This document shows positions 1 through 8,871 of a stretch of DNA of 64,000 bases, piece by piece (position 1 is the stretch's first letter; each line of letters begins with the position of its first letter). The DNA is from Chitinophaga sp. CF418 (GTDB lineage Bacteria; Bacteroidota; Bacteroidia; Chitinophagales; Chitinophagaceae): NCBI RefSeq assembly GCF_900142925.1, contig NZ_FRCN01000004.1, positions 124,001 to 188,000 on the forward strand, read 5' to 3'. The notes beneath the pieces were generated by a model, which was not told where the DNA came from, made no database searches, and saw nothing but the letters and a program-made list of their open reading frames with translations. The position numbers and the translations under genes are program-made.

Positions 1-1677
1 TTCCGTGATCTGGTGTTCACGGGATGATTTCACATAACGCAATGCACCTACAAATTCCCATTTCAGCTTGTCAGTGATCTTCCAGCCGATATCGCCCTGC
101 AAACGGAGGTCCATTACATTCAGGGTAAGGTAGTTGTTACGCAGCTCATCGATGATGTTGAAATCAGTATAATTCCTCCTGAAATACTCCAGCTCACCGT
201 TATCATCATAAGCCCTCAGTGTACGGCTGGTATTCAATGCATAACTGAAAGGATTGATATCGAAGTCACGGTCGTACTGTCCTTCCACAGGATTGCTGTT
301 GCGGGTCAGAGAACCCGGAGCACGCTGCTGACGCACGGAACCCAGGGTGGAGAAACCGGCAGACAACCTATCGGAAAATTTATAGTTGTTACGGAAGTTC
401 AGTGTATAACGGTGTACTTTATCTGCCAGTGTCCAGCCATTATCGCCATAATAACTGGTGGAGAAATAAGACTGTGAACGGTCAGTACCGGACGATACGC
501 TCAGGGAATGTTCCTGTACAAAGTTATTCCGGAACAGGAGGTCAAACCAGTCAGTATTGGCCTTTCCATATTTCAGGAGGAAGGCCTTGCGTGCTTCAGG
601 CGTATTCTCCAGTCCATAGTTCCCATTCTCATCTGCCTGCAGCAGCTCATACATTTTACCATACACGCCCACATCGCCACGGGAAAGAATGTCGGAGGTA
701 AGGATACCCTTACGCTCAAGCTCCGCCAGAACAGACATCTGTCTGGCGGAGTTCATGATATTAAAGCTTCCATAGGTAGGTTTCAGCTGAGTACTGAAGT
801 TGCCGCTGTAGGCAATAGCCGTCTTACCAGCACGTCCTTTTTTGGTCGTGATCACGACTACGCCATTCATAGCGCGGGCGCCATACAGGGCCGTTGCAGC
901 TGCATCCTTCAGGATATCGAAGCTCTCAATATCGTTGGAGTTCAGTCCCGCCACTGCAGATCCTAACAATGTGGTCGGGTCTCCACTGGAGAGCTGATCG
1001 TTGGAAATATTGGCCACATCTTCCAATACCACACCATCTACCACCCACAATGGTTTGTTATCACCATTAATGGAAGAAGCACCGCGGATGCGGATCTTAG
1101 GTGCAGTACCAAATGTACCCGACACGTTCTGGATAGATACGCCGGCCACACGGCCTTCCAGCATACGGCTCACGTCTGCCACACCACTCAGTCTCACATC
1201 TTCCGCTTTCAGGGATACGGCCGAACCGGCAAATTTCTTCTTGTCCACATTCTGGTAACCGGTTACCACTACTTCAGATAGTGAACCTTCTGTACCGCTC
1301 AATACTACATTCAGTAATGATTGTCCGCTGAACAATATTACTTTCGATTGTTTACCGATATAGGAAAAACGAAGGCTGTCGCCGGAACGGGCAGCCAGCG
1401 CAAAATCGCCATCCAGGGTTGTTACTGTTCCCTTGCGTGTAGACAGGTTGACTACTGATACATTAGGTAAGGCTACTTTTTCTTCGGCGCCGCTCACACG
1501 TCCCTTGGCCAGGCTCATAGGAATAGAATCCCGCACTGCACGGCGGTCTGCCGTATGGGTATCACCAGCGGCATGCGCACTGGCGGATAGTAATAACAAT
1601 ATTGTTACCGTAATAATTCCCTGCCGGCGTCTTTTTAAGGGCGCCGTCAATTGATTACCGTGTATAGGTAATGTCAT
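1..1677 (-). CDS. SusC/RagA-type TonB-dependent receptor, 3' end outside window
   Basis: Outer-membrane receptor that imports oligosaccharides or peptides with TonB energy. The reading frame is open from an ATG at 1677 to the window edge (559 codons). It shows a basic N-terminus, a hydrophobic signal segment ending near ASAHA (about residue 36), a carboxypeptidase-regulatory-like domain, then the plug domain with EVVVTGYQ and the SusC signature motifs VAGVSIQN, IRIRGASS, PLWVVDGV and DAAATALYGARAMNGVV. SusC proteins usually have about 1000 residues, so nearly half is missing to the left, and a partner susD would be expected there. It is divergent from the kinase at 2119, which may regulate it. 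The substrate cannot be told from what is visible. Confidence 0.93.
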   Translation of the reverse strand, partial: MTLPIHGNQLTAPLKRRRQGIITVTILLLLSASAHAAGDTHTADRRAVRDSIPMSLAKGRVSGAEEKVALPNVSVVNLSTRKGTVTTLDGDFALAARSGDSLRFSYIGKQSKVILFSGQSLLNVVLSGTEGSLSEVVVTGYQNVDKKKFAGSAVSLKAEDVRLSGVADVSRMLEGRVAGVSIQNVSGTFGTAPKIRIRGASSINGDNKPLWVVDGVVLEDVANISNDQLSSGDPTTLLGSAVAGLNSNDIESFDILKDAAATALYGARAMNGVVVITTKKGRAGKTAIAYSGNFSTQLKPTYGSFNIMNSARQMSVLAELERKGILTSDILSRGDVGVYGKMYELLQADENGNYGLENTPEARKAFLLKYGKANTDWFDLLFRNNFVQEHSLSVSSGTDRSQSYFSTSYYGDNGWTLADKVHRYTLNFRNNYKFSDRLSAGFSTLGSVRQQRAPGSLTRNSNPVEGQYDRDFDINPFSYALNTSRTLRAYDDNGELEYFRRNYTDFNIIDELRNNYLTLNVMDLRLQGDIGWKITDKLKWEFVGALRYVKSSREHQITE

Positions 1678-2118
1678 ATGTATAGCTGATTTACTGAATA
1701 GATCCTGGTTGTAAAAATTCCTACTTTCTGGTTGTTCCTTGTACTACAATAGATTGACGTTCTATCTGGTTACTCAACAGATCAGGCAATAGATTCAGGC
1801 TGTAACGAATTAATTCTCTCCATCAATTCCCCCTTCAACATGTTTCCAACGATGTTCCTTTTTCCAAAACCTAAAATTATTCAGTTGCGAACGTTCTTCC
1901 ACGGGGGTAAACCGCCTTTGTAGAAAATAGCGGTAAACCACTATTTAATTATTATCTTACCCGTCGGAATCAACCAGGAATTATATTCGTAACGTCTGTT
2001 TTTATAGGAAACGACCTTTGTAGCAACCAGAATCTAATCACATCCCTGTAATAACTGTCAATTTTACAGGCATGCTTTGCCAGTGATGCCACAAAGAGGA
2101 AAGAAATGACTTCTAATT
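1678..2118. promoter_or_regulatory. divergent intergenic region between SusC-like receptor and kinase
   Basis: No gene is seen in these 441 bases. The stretch must hold the start signals for both divergent genes. Two short direct repeats are visible: GGTAAACC occurs twice (near 1905 and 1931), and CCTTTGTAG occurs twice (near 1915 and 2015). The second CCTTTG lies in GACCTTTG (2013-2020), one mismatch from the Bacteroidota -7 element TAnnTTTG, but no TTG sits at the expected -33 distance. No promoter is claimed with confidence. Confidence 0.35.
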
Positions 2119-4179
2119 ATGGGAAACCTTAGTAACAACAGCCACGGAACTATCCGTCGGGCCCTGCTTTTCTTACTGGTGCTCCTTTCAGGTAACTGCT
2201 TATCCCTTACCGCACAGACGGTAGAAGATCGTTTACCTCAAACTGTCACACGTTCACATACCAGTAAAAAGAATGTGGACAGCCTCCTGAAACTGGCGGG
2301 CACCAAGAGAGATACCGCTGCCGGTACTGCCATGCGCCTATATTATACGGGCATGGAAGACGCCCGTATGCTTCGTTACAACAATGGGGTAGCCCGTGCA
2401 TTGTCCGGACTGGCCCTCTGTTACAACAATAACAATGAAAAAGATAAAGCCCTCTCCTGCGAGCGCAGGGCATTGCACTATTGCGAAAACAACGAGCAGG
2501 GCATTGCCATCAGGGTCGATCTCTACATCCTCATGTCCCAGACGTTCTACTATAGAGGCAAATACGATTCTTCTGCCTTCTACCGCTACGCAGCGCTGGA
2601 CGTACTGGAAGCCAACCAGGTAAACGACAGAAGAATGCAGACCCGCGTATACTGCAGCCTGTTAGATTTCTGGCTCAACATCAACGAGAATATCTCCAAC
2701 GATATGCACATCCAGCAGGTAATGGGGCATATCAACAGCCTGATAGACAGTGCTAAAATCAAAAAAGATACGGCCGCCCTGATGATGTTATACTTTTATA
2801 AGGCAGGCTATTTTAATAACATCGTTCAGAATGATTCCGCCCGCTATTACTGCAGCTCTTCCATCCAGATGGGAAAGGCTACGAAGATCTCTCCCAGTAT
2901 GGAAGCCGGCCTGCTTATCAATACCGCACTTACCTACCTGGACGATAAAAATCCCGTTCCTGCCATCCACCACCTGGAAAAGGCGAAAGCCCTCTTTCCT
3001 CAGCTCGACCCGGTCACCAATCGTCACCAGATCTTTGCTGACATCTGCCTGGGACAGGCCTACCTGATGCAGCAACAATACAACAAGGCTATCGCCATTA
3101 CTTTACCCGCCCTGGAGAGTGCGCATAAACGCAATATGGTGCACCTCCTGACAGCTCGTGGCAACCAGGTACTGGCAGATGCCTATGAGGCCCTGGAACA
3201 GTATAAAAAAGCCGCAGCATACAGAAAAACATACAGCGCCATCAGGGATAGCATGATGAAAGTAGAGAAGCTGGAACTGGTGTACAACCTGGAAATGAGA
3301 TACCGCATCGCCGACAAGAACAAGGAACTGGCGGAAAAGCAACTGGCTATTACCCGCAATGAAAGCCGGATCAAAACCAAGAACTTCCTCATCATAGGCG
3401 TGTCTTCCGGCTTACTGCTGATACTGATGGTCAGTATCCTCATCTATCGTAATAATCTCAACAAACAGAAACTGCAGGCCGAAAAGATCCGCAACCTCCG
3501 GCAGGAATTACAGATCAGTAATCTCCAGGCCATGATAACCGGAGAAGAGAAAGAGCGCAGCCGTATTGCCCGCGATCTTCACGACGGTATGGGCGGCACA
3601 CTGGGGGCCATCCGTACCCGCCTCAGCTCCATCTTCCGCCGGCATACCACCGCCGATGTTACAGAAGATTTCCGGGAAGTGCTCCATCTCCTCGAAGAGG
3701 CTTCTGTGGAACTGCGTAAAACAGCCCACAACCTCATGCCGGAAATACTCCTGCAGGAAGGCCTGGCTAAAGCCACTGCACTCTTCTGTGAGCGCGTACG
3801 CAAAGGTCATACCCTGGAAATCACCTTCCAGGCTATCGGCACCGCCTCCGGCCTCTCCACTGATGCCGAACTTACCATATACCGCATCATCCAGGAACTG
3901 GTGCATAATATCCTCAAACACGCCAATGCCCGGCATGCCATCGTCCAGATCGCTTATTATGAAACGCAATTGGCTGTCACCGTGGAAGATGATGGTAACG
4001 GTATGCCGGCTAACTCACAATCAGATGGCATAGGATTGAAAACTATCCGGGAACGCGTAAATTCGTTGAACGGGGAATTGCATATAGACAGTGTACCTGG
4101 GCAGGGAACCAGTGTACACATAGAAATTACGCTCAAACAAAATACTGCCAGATATGCCTATAAAACTAGCGATCGCTGA
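2119..4179 (+). CDS. TPR-containing sensor histidine kinase (HisKA_3 family)
   Basis: Membrane-bound sensor kinase of the NarL-partner type. It has a signal segment (about residues 13-33), a periplasmic region of about 400 residues built of TPR-like helical repeats, and one membrane segment near residues 417-438 (FLIIGVSSGLLLILMVSILI). A coiled-coil linker follows, then the HisKA_3 box IARDLHDGMGG with phospho-acceptor H488, then an HATPase domain with DDGNGMP and GIGLKTIRERV. The gene overlaps the following regulator gene by 26 bases in another frame, which strongly implies a cognate pair. The signal sensed is unknown; the divergent SusC-like receptor is a possible target. Confidence 0.93.
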   Translation: MGNLSNNSHGTIRRALLFLLVLLSGNCLSLTAQTVEDRLPQTVTRSHTSKKNVDSLLKLAGTKRDTAAGTAMRLYYTGMEDARMLRYNNGVARALSGLALCYNNNNEKDKALSCERRALHYCENNEQGIAIRVDLYILMSQTFYYRGKYDSSAFYRYAALDVLEANQVNDRRMQTRVYCSLLDFWLNINENISNDMHIQQVMGHINSLIDSAKIKKDTAALMMLYFYKAGYFNNIVQNDSARYYCSSSIQMGKATKISPSMEAGLLINTALTYLDDKNPVPAIHHLEKAKALFPQLDPVTNRHQIFADICLGQAYLMQQQYNKAIAITLPALESAHKRNMVHLLTARGNQVLADAYEALEQYKKAAAYRKTYSAIRDSMMKVEKLELVYNLEMRYRIADKNKELAEKQLAITRNESRIKTKNFLIIGVSSGLLLILMVSILIYRNNLNKQKLQAEKIRNLRQELQISNLQAMITGEEKERSRIARDLHDGMGGTLGAIRTRLSSIFRRHTTADVTEDFREVLHLLEEASVELRKTAHNLMPEILLQEGLAKATALFCERVRKGHTLEITFQAIGTASGLSTDAELTIYRIIQELVHNILKHANARHAIVQIAYYETQLAVTVEDDGNGMPANSQSDGIGLKTIRERVNSLNGELHIDSVPGQGTSVHIEITLKQNTARYAYKTSDR

Positions 4180-4789
4180 CGATCATCCTATTGTAACTAA
4201 AGGCATCTGTAACATCTTACGTGATGCCGTCAATGTAGAAGTCACCGATATCTATGCCAATGGAACCGCTCTCCTCAAGGGCATCAAAGAAAGTCAACCC
4301 GACGTACTGCTGCTGGATATGCACTTACCCGACATGAGCGGCCCCGAACTGGCGGCCAGCATCCTGAAGAACTATCCACAGGTACGCATTCTCGTACTCA
4401 GCAGCTCAGATGTCATCTTCCAGGTAAAGAAAATGCTGAAACTGGGTTGTATGGGATACCTGTTGAAAGACTCTGACGAGACCACTATTCTCCAGGCAAT
4501 AGAAACCGTGTATAAAGGCGGTCAATTCCTCTCTCCTGCCCTCAACCAGCTGCTCATAGAGGATATGTTCCGCAATAAGAAATCAGAGAAGAAAACAACT
4601 ACCTTAACCCGCAGGGAAAAAGAAGTACTGCAGCTGATCATTGACGAACATACCAACCAGGAAATTGCCGACAAACTCTTTCTCAGCCTGCACACCGTAG
4701 AAAATCACCGTATCAGCCTACTGCATAAACTGGAAGTGAAGAACACCGCAGGGCTGGTGAAGGTAGCATTACAGACGGGGCTGGTATAG
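4154..4789 (+). CDS. LuxR/NarL-type response regulator
   Basis: DNA-binding regulator of 211 residues. The receiver domain has the acidic pair D9-D10, the phosphorylation site D55 in LLLDMHLPD and the conserved lysine K105. The C-terminal LuxR helix-turn-helix begins at LTRREKEVLQLI and contains NQEIADKLFLSLHTVENH. The start lies inside the end of the kinase gene, so the two are translationally coupled. It should be phosphorylated by that kinase from H488. Length and domain order are normal for the family. Confidence 0.95.
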   Translation: MPIKLAIADDHPIVTKGICNILRDAVNVEVTDIYANGTALLKGIKESQPDVLLLDMHLPDMSGPELAASILKNYPQVRILVLSSSDVIFQVKKMLKLGCMGYLLKDSDETTILQAIETVYKGGQFLSPALNQLLIEDMFRNKKSEKKTTTLTRREKEVLQLIIDEHTNQEIADKLFLSLHTVENHRISLLHKLEVKNTAGLVKVALQTGLV

Positions 4790-4826
4790 CATGGTTTATA
4801 TGCTCATTATTTCGTAGTATCGTGTA

Positions 4827-5729
4827 ATGAGCAAACGGACTTTTCGCATTAGCAGCCTGCTGATGATCATGCTTTCTATAGCTATCGCAGCGCCGGCACA
4901 GAAAAAGAAACATAAGAAGAAAAAGAAAGCCCAACAGACGGAGTCTGTTCAACCGGTGGTGCTCGGCATAGTACAATCACCCGCCGTTGCCGAGGCATCA
5001 GGTATTGCAGCCAGCAAGGCACTGCCAGGCCATTTCTGGACACACAATGACAGTGGTAATAAACCTGAAGTATATCTGCTGGATAATAAAGGCCAGCTGG
5101 TGAGTACCATACACCTGGAGGGTGTGTTCAACCGCGACTGGGAAGATATCGCGGAAGGTATCGGTCCAATTCCACACAAACAATATGTATATGTCGGCGA
5201 TATTGGTAACAATGTCCAGGTAGATCTGCGTACGCGTATCTTACGTTTTCCCGCGCCTGTAGAGGCGCCGGGGCGAAAGATGAGCGTTAACCCCGAGGTA
5301 TTGCATGTTGCTTTTGCTGATGGTCCCCGGGATGCGGAGACGCTGATGGTGGATCCTCTTTCGCGGTACTTTTATATTGTCAGCAAACGTGAGAAGGCGG
5401 TGGGGATATACAAAGCGCCGTTGGACTTTAAAAACGGCGACAGGGCTGTGTTTCAGAAGGCAGGAACGGTACCTTATACGTGGATTACGGCGGGGGATAT
5501 TTCGCAGGATGGGAGGCATATTGTTATTAAAAACAAAGATCAGATTTATTATTGGCGTCGGAATGCCGGGGAGAGTGTAGAGGCGGCGATGTCAAGGGCG
5601 GCTGTTGTGCTGCCTTATGTGCCGGAGAAGCAGGGAGAAGGCGTGACTATTAGTGTTGATAATTCAGGGTATATCACTATTAGTGAGGGGAAAAATCCGG
5701 CGGTGAATTTTTATCCGCATAAGTTTTGA
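4827..5729 (+). CDS. secreted propeller-like protein of unknown function
   Basis: A 300-residue exported protein. An N-terminal signal segment ends near APAQ (residue 25) and is followed by a very basic stretch (KKKHKKKKKAQ). The rest has repeated beta-strand-like segments and the motifs HNDSGN, DWEDIAEG, YVGDIGNN and DAETLMVD. I recognise these from a widespread but uncharacterised family of secreted beta-propeller proteins. The position 37 bases behind the response regulator, on the same strand, would allow co-transcription. No catalytic function can be assigned. The basic stretch after the signal peptide is unusual for an exported protein. Confidence 0.7.
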   Translation: MSKRTFRISSLLMIMLSIAIAAPAQKKKHKKKKKAQQTESVQPVVLGIVQSPAVAEASGIAASKALPGHFWTHNDSGNKPEVYLLDNKGQLVSTIHLEGVFNRDWEDIAEGIGPIPHKQYVYVGDIGNNVQVDLRTRILRFPAPVEAPGRKMSVNPEVLHVAFADGPRDAETLMVDPLSRYFYIVSKREKAVGIYKAPLDFKNGDRAVFQKAGTVPYTWITAGDISQDGRHIVIKNKDQIYYWRRNAGESVEAAMSRAAVVLPYVPEKQGEGVTISVDNSGYITISEGKNPAVNFYPHKF

Positions 5730-5836
5730 GTGGCTTACCTGGGGCATATTTCCGTAGTGTGAATGTTATTGCTGCCTGTTTTCCGGGTGGATGATTTCAC
5801 CTTGCTTTCGGGTTGTTAATATTTCCTGGCGTATGA

Positions 5837-6456
5837 GGCTGACAGTGATTCTTGCGCTGGCCTTCTTGCTCACGGTGCAGGCTGGGATCACTGGCTGTAG
5901 TTCTTTGAAGTTCCTTACTATGGAGCTGTGGGAAAGCCGATGGGCTTTGGGAATTCTATTAAACCCCTTGTGGGTCGTATCAGCATACTTCAAATAACTA
6001 AGGCCAGTGATTCCCACCTGCCCGCTCGCTGCGTACGGCCTCAAAAATTATTGTAAGCCGCCTATATCGTAGGCCATACCCTGATCACATATGTTAATGC
6101 CGGGCTATAAGATTGTAGTTTTTACTCCACTTCGCTCTGCTTTTCTATACTAGCACTAATACATTGCCTTTTATGCCAATTATGCCGTTTTTGCCACCAC
6201 CACCCTTAAAGAACAGGGCTATATAGAATCAGCCGCCCTACAATTATTTTGGAGACTGTACGCAGCGAGCGGGCAGGTGGGAATCGCTGGCCTTAGTTAT
6301 TTGAAGTATGCTCACGCGCCCTACCAGGGGTTCAATACATATTCAAAAGCCAACCCGCCCTCCCAAGCCAAATAGCAAGGAACTTCAAAGAACTACAGCC
6401 AGTGATCCCAGCCTGCACCGTGAGCAAGAAGGTCAGCGCAATAATCACTGTCAGCC
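5837..6456. repeat. large nested inverted-repeat element
   Basis: Two arms of about 225 bases (5837-6062 and 6232-6456) are imperfect reverse complements separated by 169 bases. Each arm itself carries an inner inverted repeat, so a motif of about 31 bases appears four times: 5884-5914 (+), 5985-6015 (-), 6279-6309 (+), 6379-6409 (-). Its core reads GATCACTGGCTGTAGTT or a close variant. The match is best near these motifs and at both ends, and weaker between them. The element fills the space between two convergent genes. No transposase gene is present. It could be a non-autonomous mobile element or a dispersed repeat family; the fold itself is visible, its origin is not. Confidence 0.8.
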
Positions 6457-6470
6457 CAGATCCGCAATAA

Positions 6471-6503
6471 TAAAAAAAGGCCCGGCAACAACTGCCAGGC
6501 CTT
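6471..6503 (-). terminator. intrinsic terminator of the glycosidase operon
   Basis: An 11-base stem with one mismatch (6477-6487 with 6493-6503) around the loop ACAAC is followed on the minus strand by seven T residues. It lies 20 bases past the GH78 stop codon. Confidence 0.88.
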
Positions 6504-6523
6504 ACACCAAAAACAAGCTCATT

Positions 6524-8860
6524 TTACTTCACCTGCAAATCAAACACATACTTCCCTCCTTTCAACTCAACCTCATCCAACTCTAGATCCGCAACCCGCT
6601 TCACCTTCTGCGAAACCAACGCCCCCGCCGGCAATCGTACAGTCGCCGTCGTACCAACCGGTACTTCGAAAGAAAACCGGATCTTTCCCGCAGAGCGCCG
6701 CCACTCCGATTTAATCACCCCATACCTACTCTCATAATCCGCCTTCACAAAATTCAACCCCTTCACAAAACACGGCTGCAAAAAGAAATGCTTAAACCCA
6801 GGTAAATTCTCATCCGGCCGGATCCCCGCCAGAGTTTTATAAAACCACGCACAATAATCTCCAAAGAAGATATGATTATGCGACAATTCCCCAGGCCAGT
6901 CTTCATACAACGTAGTAGCACCATGCGCAATCCAGTGCCCCCATCCTGCATAACCAGTATCTGTCAACATGCGAAAAGCAATATCTCCATAACCACCTTC
7001 ACTCAGCACAGGCAACACATACTTCGTCCCCATCACCCCAAAATCCGCATGATAATTACTATGCTGCACTTTAGCTGTCAGTTGTGCTGTAGCAGCAATG
7101 GCCGCATCAGGAGACGCTAAGTGGTGGAACACAGCCGTACTCAACGCCGTCATCGTACTGTCTTTATAATGACCGGTAACAGGATCAAAGAACGTACGAT
7201 TAAACGCAGTACGGATACTATCCGCAAGTTTAGTGTAAGTAACCTCATCAGCCTTATCCCCTAACACACGCGCCATTTTAGCAACAAGCACTGCATCTGT
7301 ATAAAAATAAGCCGTAGATGTAAAGGTTCTTGGCGTTTGTACCAGCGACATCCAGTCATCCAGGCCGTATTTAAACAAATAACCCTCTGCCTCCTTCGCT
7401 ACAACATCAGTATACTTTTTAATCGCAGGATAATGCTTTTGCACCAAAGCAGTATCCCCATGATACAGGTACATATACCATGTCACAAAGCCCAGCGCGC
7501 TTCCCCAGGCAGGTCCGAAAGTATGCTCTTCATCACCAGCCATGTCATATCCCCACCCATTGGAAGGCGTAATACCCGGCATAGCCCCACTGGGCAATTG
7601 TGCGTCACTCACATCATCCAGCCATTTACGATAACCATCTGCAGTTTTGTAATTCCAGAGCCCTACTTCTGTGGAGATGTGCGCATCCGCCGTCCAGCCA
7701 TTCTTCTCACGTTGCGGACAATCAGTAGGAATGCTCAGGAAGTTACTGCGATAAGACTGTCGCGCAGCAGCGTACAGCTTGTTCACCATGGTATCTGAAC
7801 TGGTGAAATGCCCTGCTTCTTCAAAGGCAGTGCTGTAAAATAATCCCTCCAGTGAATGAATATCCAGGGCAAGCGCATTGTCAGTCTCTACCTGTACATA
7901 CTGGAAACCGTGATATACAAACCGGGGAGTAAAAGTCTCTTTGACAGTGCCTTTCAGATAATATACATCTGTCTGGAAACGTAACTCGCCAGGCATACTG
8001 CGCATATGCTCAGTATTATGTTTCATATCCAGCTCACCATCTCTTAGCACTTCTCCGTAATACATCGTCACTTTCGTACCAGCCTTGCCTTTCACTCTGA
8101 GTGTAGCTACACCGGCAAAGTTCTGCCCCATGTCAAAAAGATACCTGCCATTACCCAGCTTCTTCACAGACACTGGTTTAATGTGGCGGATAACTTTGAT
8201 AGATGGCATTACCTGCTCATGCAGCGTACCTCCGGGAGAAGATGTTTTCAATGCACGTGCCCAGGCAGCATCGTTGAATGATGGTTGATTCCATCCGGGA
8301 ACTTCCTGTCGGGCATCATATATTTCACCTGTGTACAGACAGTTAAACTGACTGGGACCTGTGGAGCATTTCCAGCTATCATCAGTAGCAATGGTTTCGC
8401 TGGTGCCATCAGTATATTTGATAACAAGGTCTAATAACAGACGTGGCGTTTTTCTCCATGGAGCGTTCTGAAAGCCCCATACGGCGTGCGACTGTATATT
8501 ATACCAGCCATTACCTAACTCCGCAGCAATACTTTGTGTAGCAGTATTGTTTTTGGATAACAATGCAGTTACATCGTACTCTTTGTACAAAAGACGTTTG
8601 TCATAACGTGTATATGCCTGCTCAAGCACCGCATTAGTAACGGGCTTGCCGTTCACATACACAATGTGATACCCTACGCCAGAGACGTAGGCAGTAGCAC
8701 TGACTACTTTCTTTTGCAGTCTGAAAGTTTTCCTGAAATAAGGCGCTTTTGTAGCAGTAGTGTCTTCTGTATTGGTGATCCAGTTTCCCTTCCATTCAGG
8801 ACGCTGGGCATACGCGATACAGGTAAAGAAAATAAAAATGGCAGATAGAATAACTCTCAA
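6524..8860 (-). CDS. secreted alpha-L-rhamnosidase-like glycosidase (GH78)
   Basis: Predicted to release terminal L-rhamnose from plant-derived or microbial glycans, in the periplasm or outside the cell. The 778-residue protein starts with a signal peptide ending near CIAYA. An N-terminal beta-sandwich with the family motif GYHIVYVNGKPV follows, then the (alpha/alpha)6 catalytic domain with D380-CPQRE-KNGWTADA, the usual acidic active-site signature of GH78, and a C-terminal beta domain. It is the second gene of a two-gene operon, 11 bases after the GH127 gene, and ends in a strong terminator. Exact substrate is inference; some family members act on other linkages. Confidence 0.88.
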   Translation of the reverse strand: MRVILSAIFIFFTCIAYAQRPEWKGNWITNTEDTTATKAPYFRKTFRLQKKVVSATAYVSGVGYHIVYVNGKPVTNAVLEQAYTRYDKRLLYKEYDVTALLSKNNTATQSIAAELGNGWYNIQSHAVWGFQNAPWRKTPRLLLDLVIKYTDGTSETIATDDSWKCSTGPSQFNCLYTGEIYDARQEVPGWNQPSFNDAAWARALKTSSPGGTLHEQVMPSIKVIRHIKPVSVKKLGNGRYLFDMGQNFAGVATLRVKGKAGTKVTMYYGEVLRDGELDMKHNTEHMRSMPGELRFQTDVYYLKGTVKETFTPRFVYHGFQYVQVETDNALALDIHSLEGLFYSTAFEEAGHFTSSDTMVNKLYAAARQSYRSNFLSIPTDCPQREKNGWTADAHISTEVGLWNYKTADGYRKWLDDVSDAQLPSGAMPGITPSNGWGYDMAGDEEHTFGPAWGSALGFVTWYMYLYHGDTALVQKHYPAIKKYTDVVAKEAEGYLFKYGLDDWMSLVQTPRTFTSTAYFYTDAVLVAKMARVLGDKADEVTYTKLADSIRTAFNRTFFDPVTGHYKDSTMTALSTAVFHHLASPDAAIAATAQLTAKVQHSNYHADFGVMGTKYVLPVLSEGGYGDIAFRMLTDTGYAGWGHWIAHGATTLYEDWPGELSHNHIFFGDYCAWFYKTLAGIRPDENLPGFKHFFLQPCFVKGLNFVKADYESRYGVIKSEWRRSAGKIRFSFEVPVGTTATVRLPAGALVSQKVKRVADLELDEVELKGGKYVFDLQVK

Positions 8861-8871
8861 TGTGTGATATT

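Noticed and set aside
5833..5997. Small lipoprotein-like frame in the left arm of the palindrome (MRLTVILALAFLLTVQ, then ITGCSS)
   Set aside because: The right arm keeps a similar reading but has no ATG and soon meets a stop. The hydrophobic look is probably a by-product of the repeat sequence.
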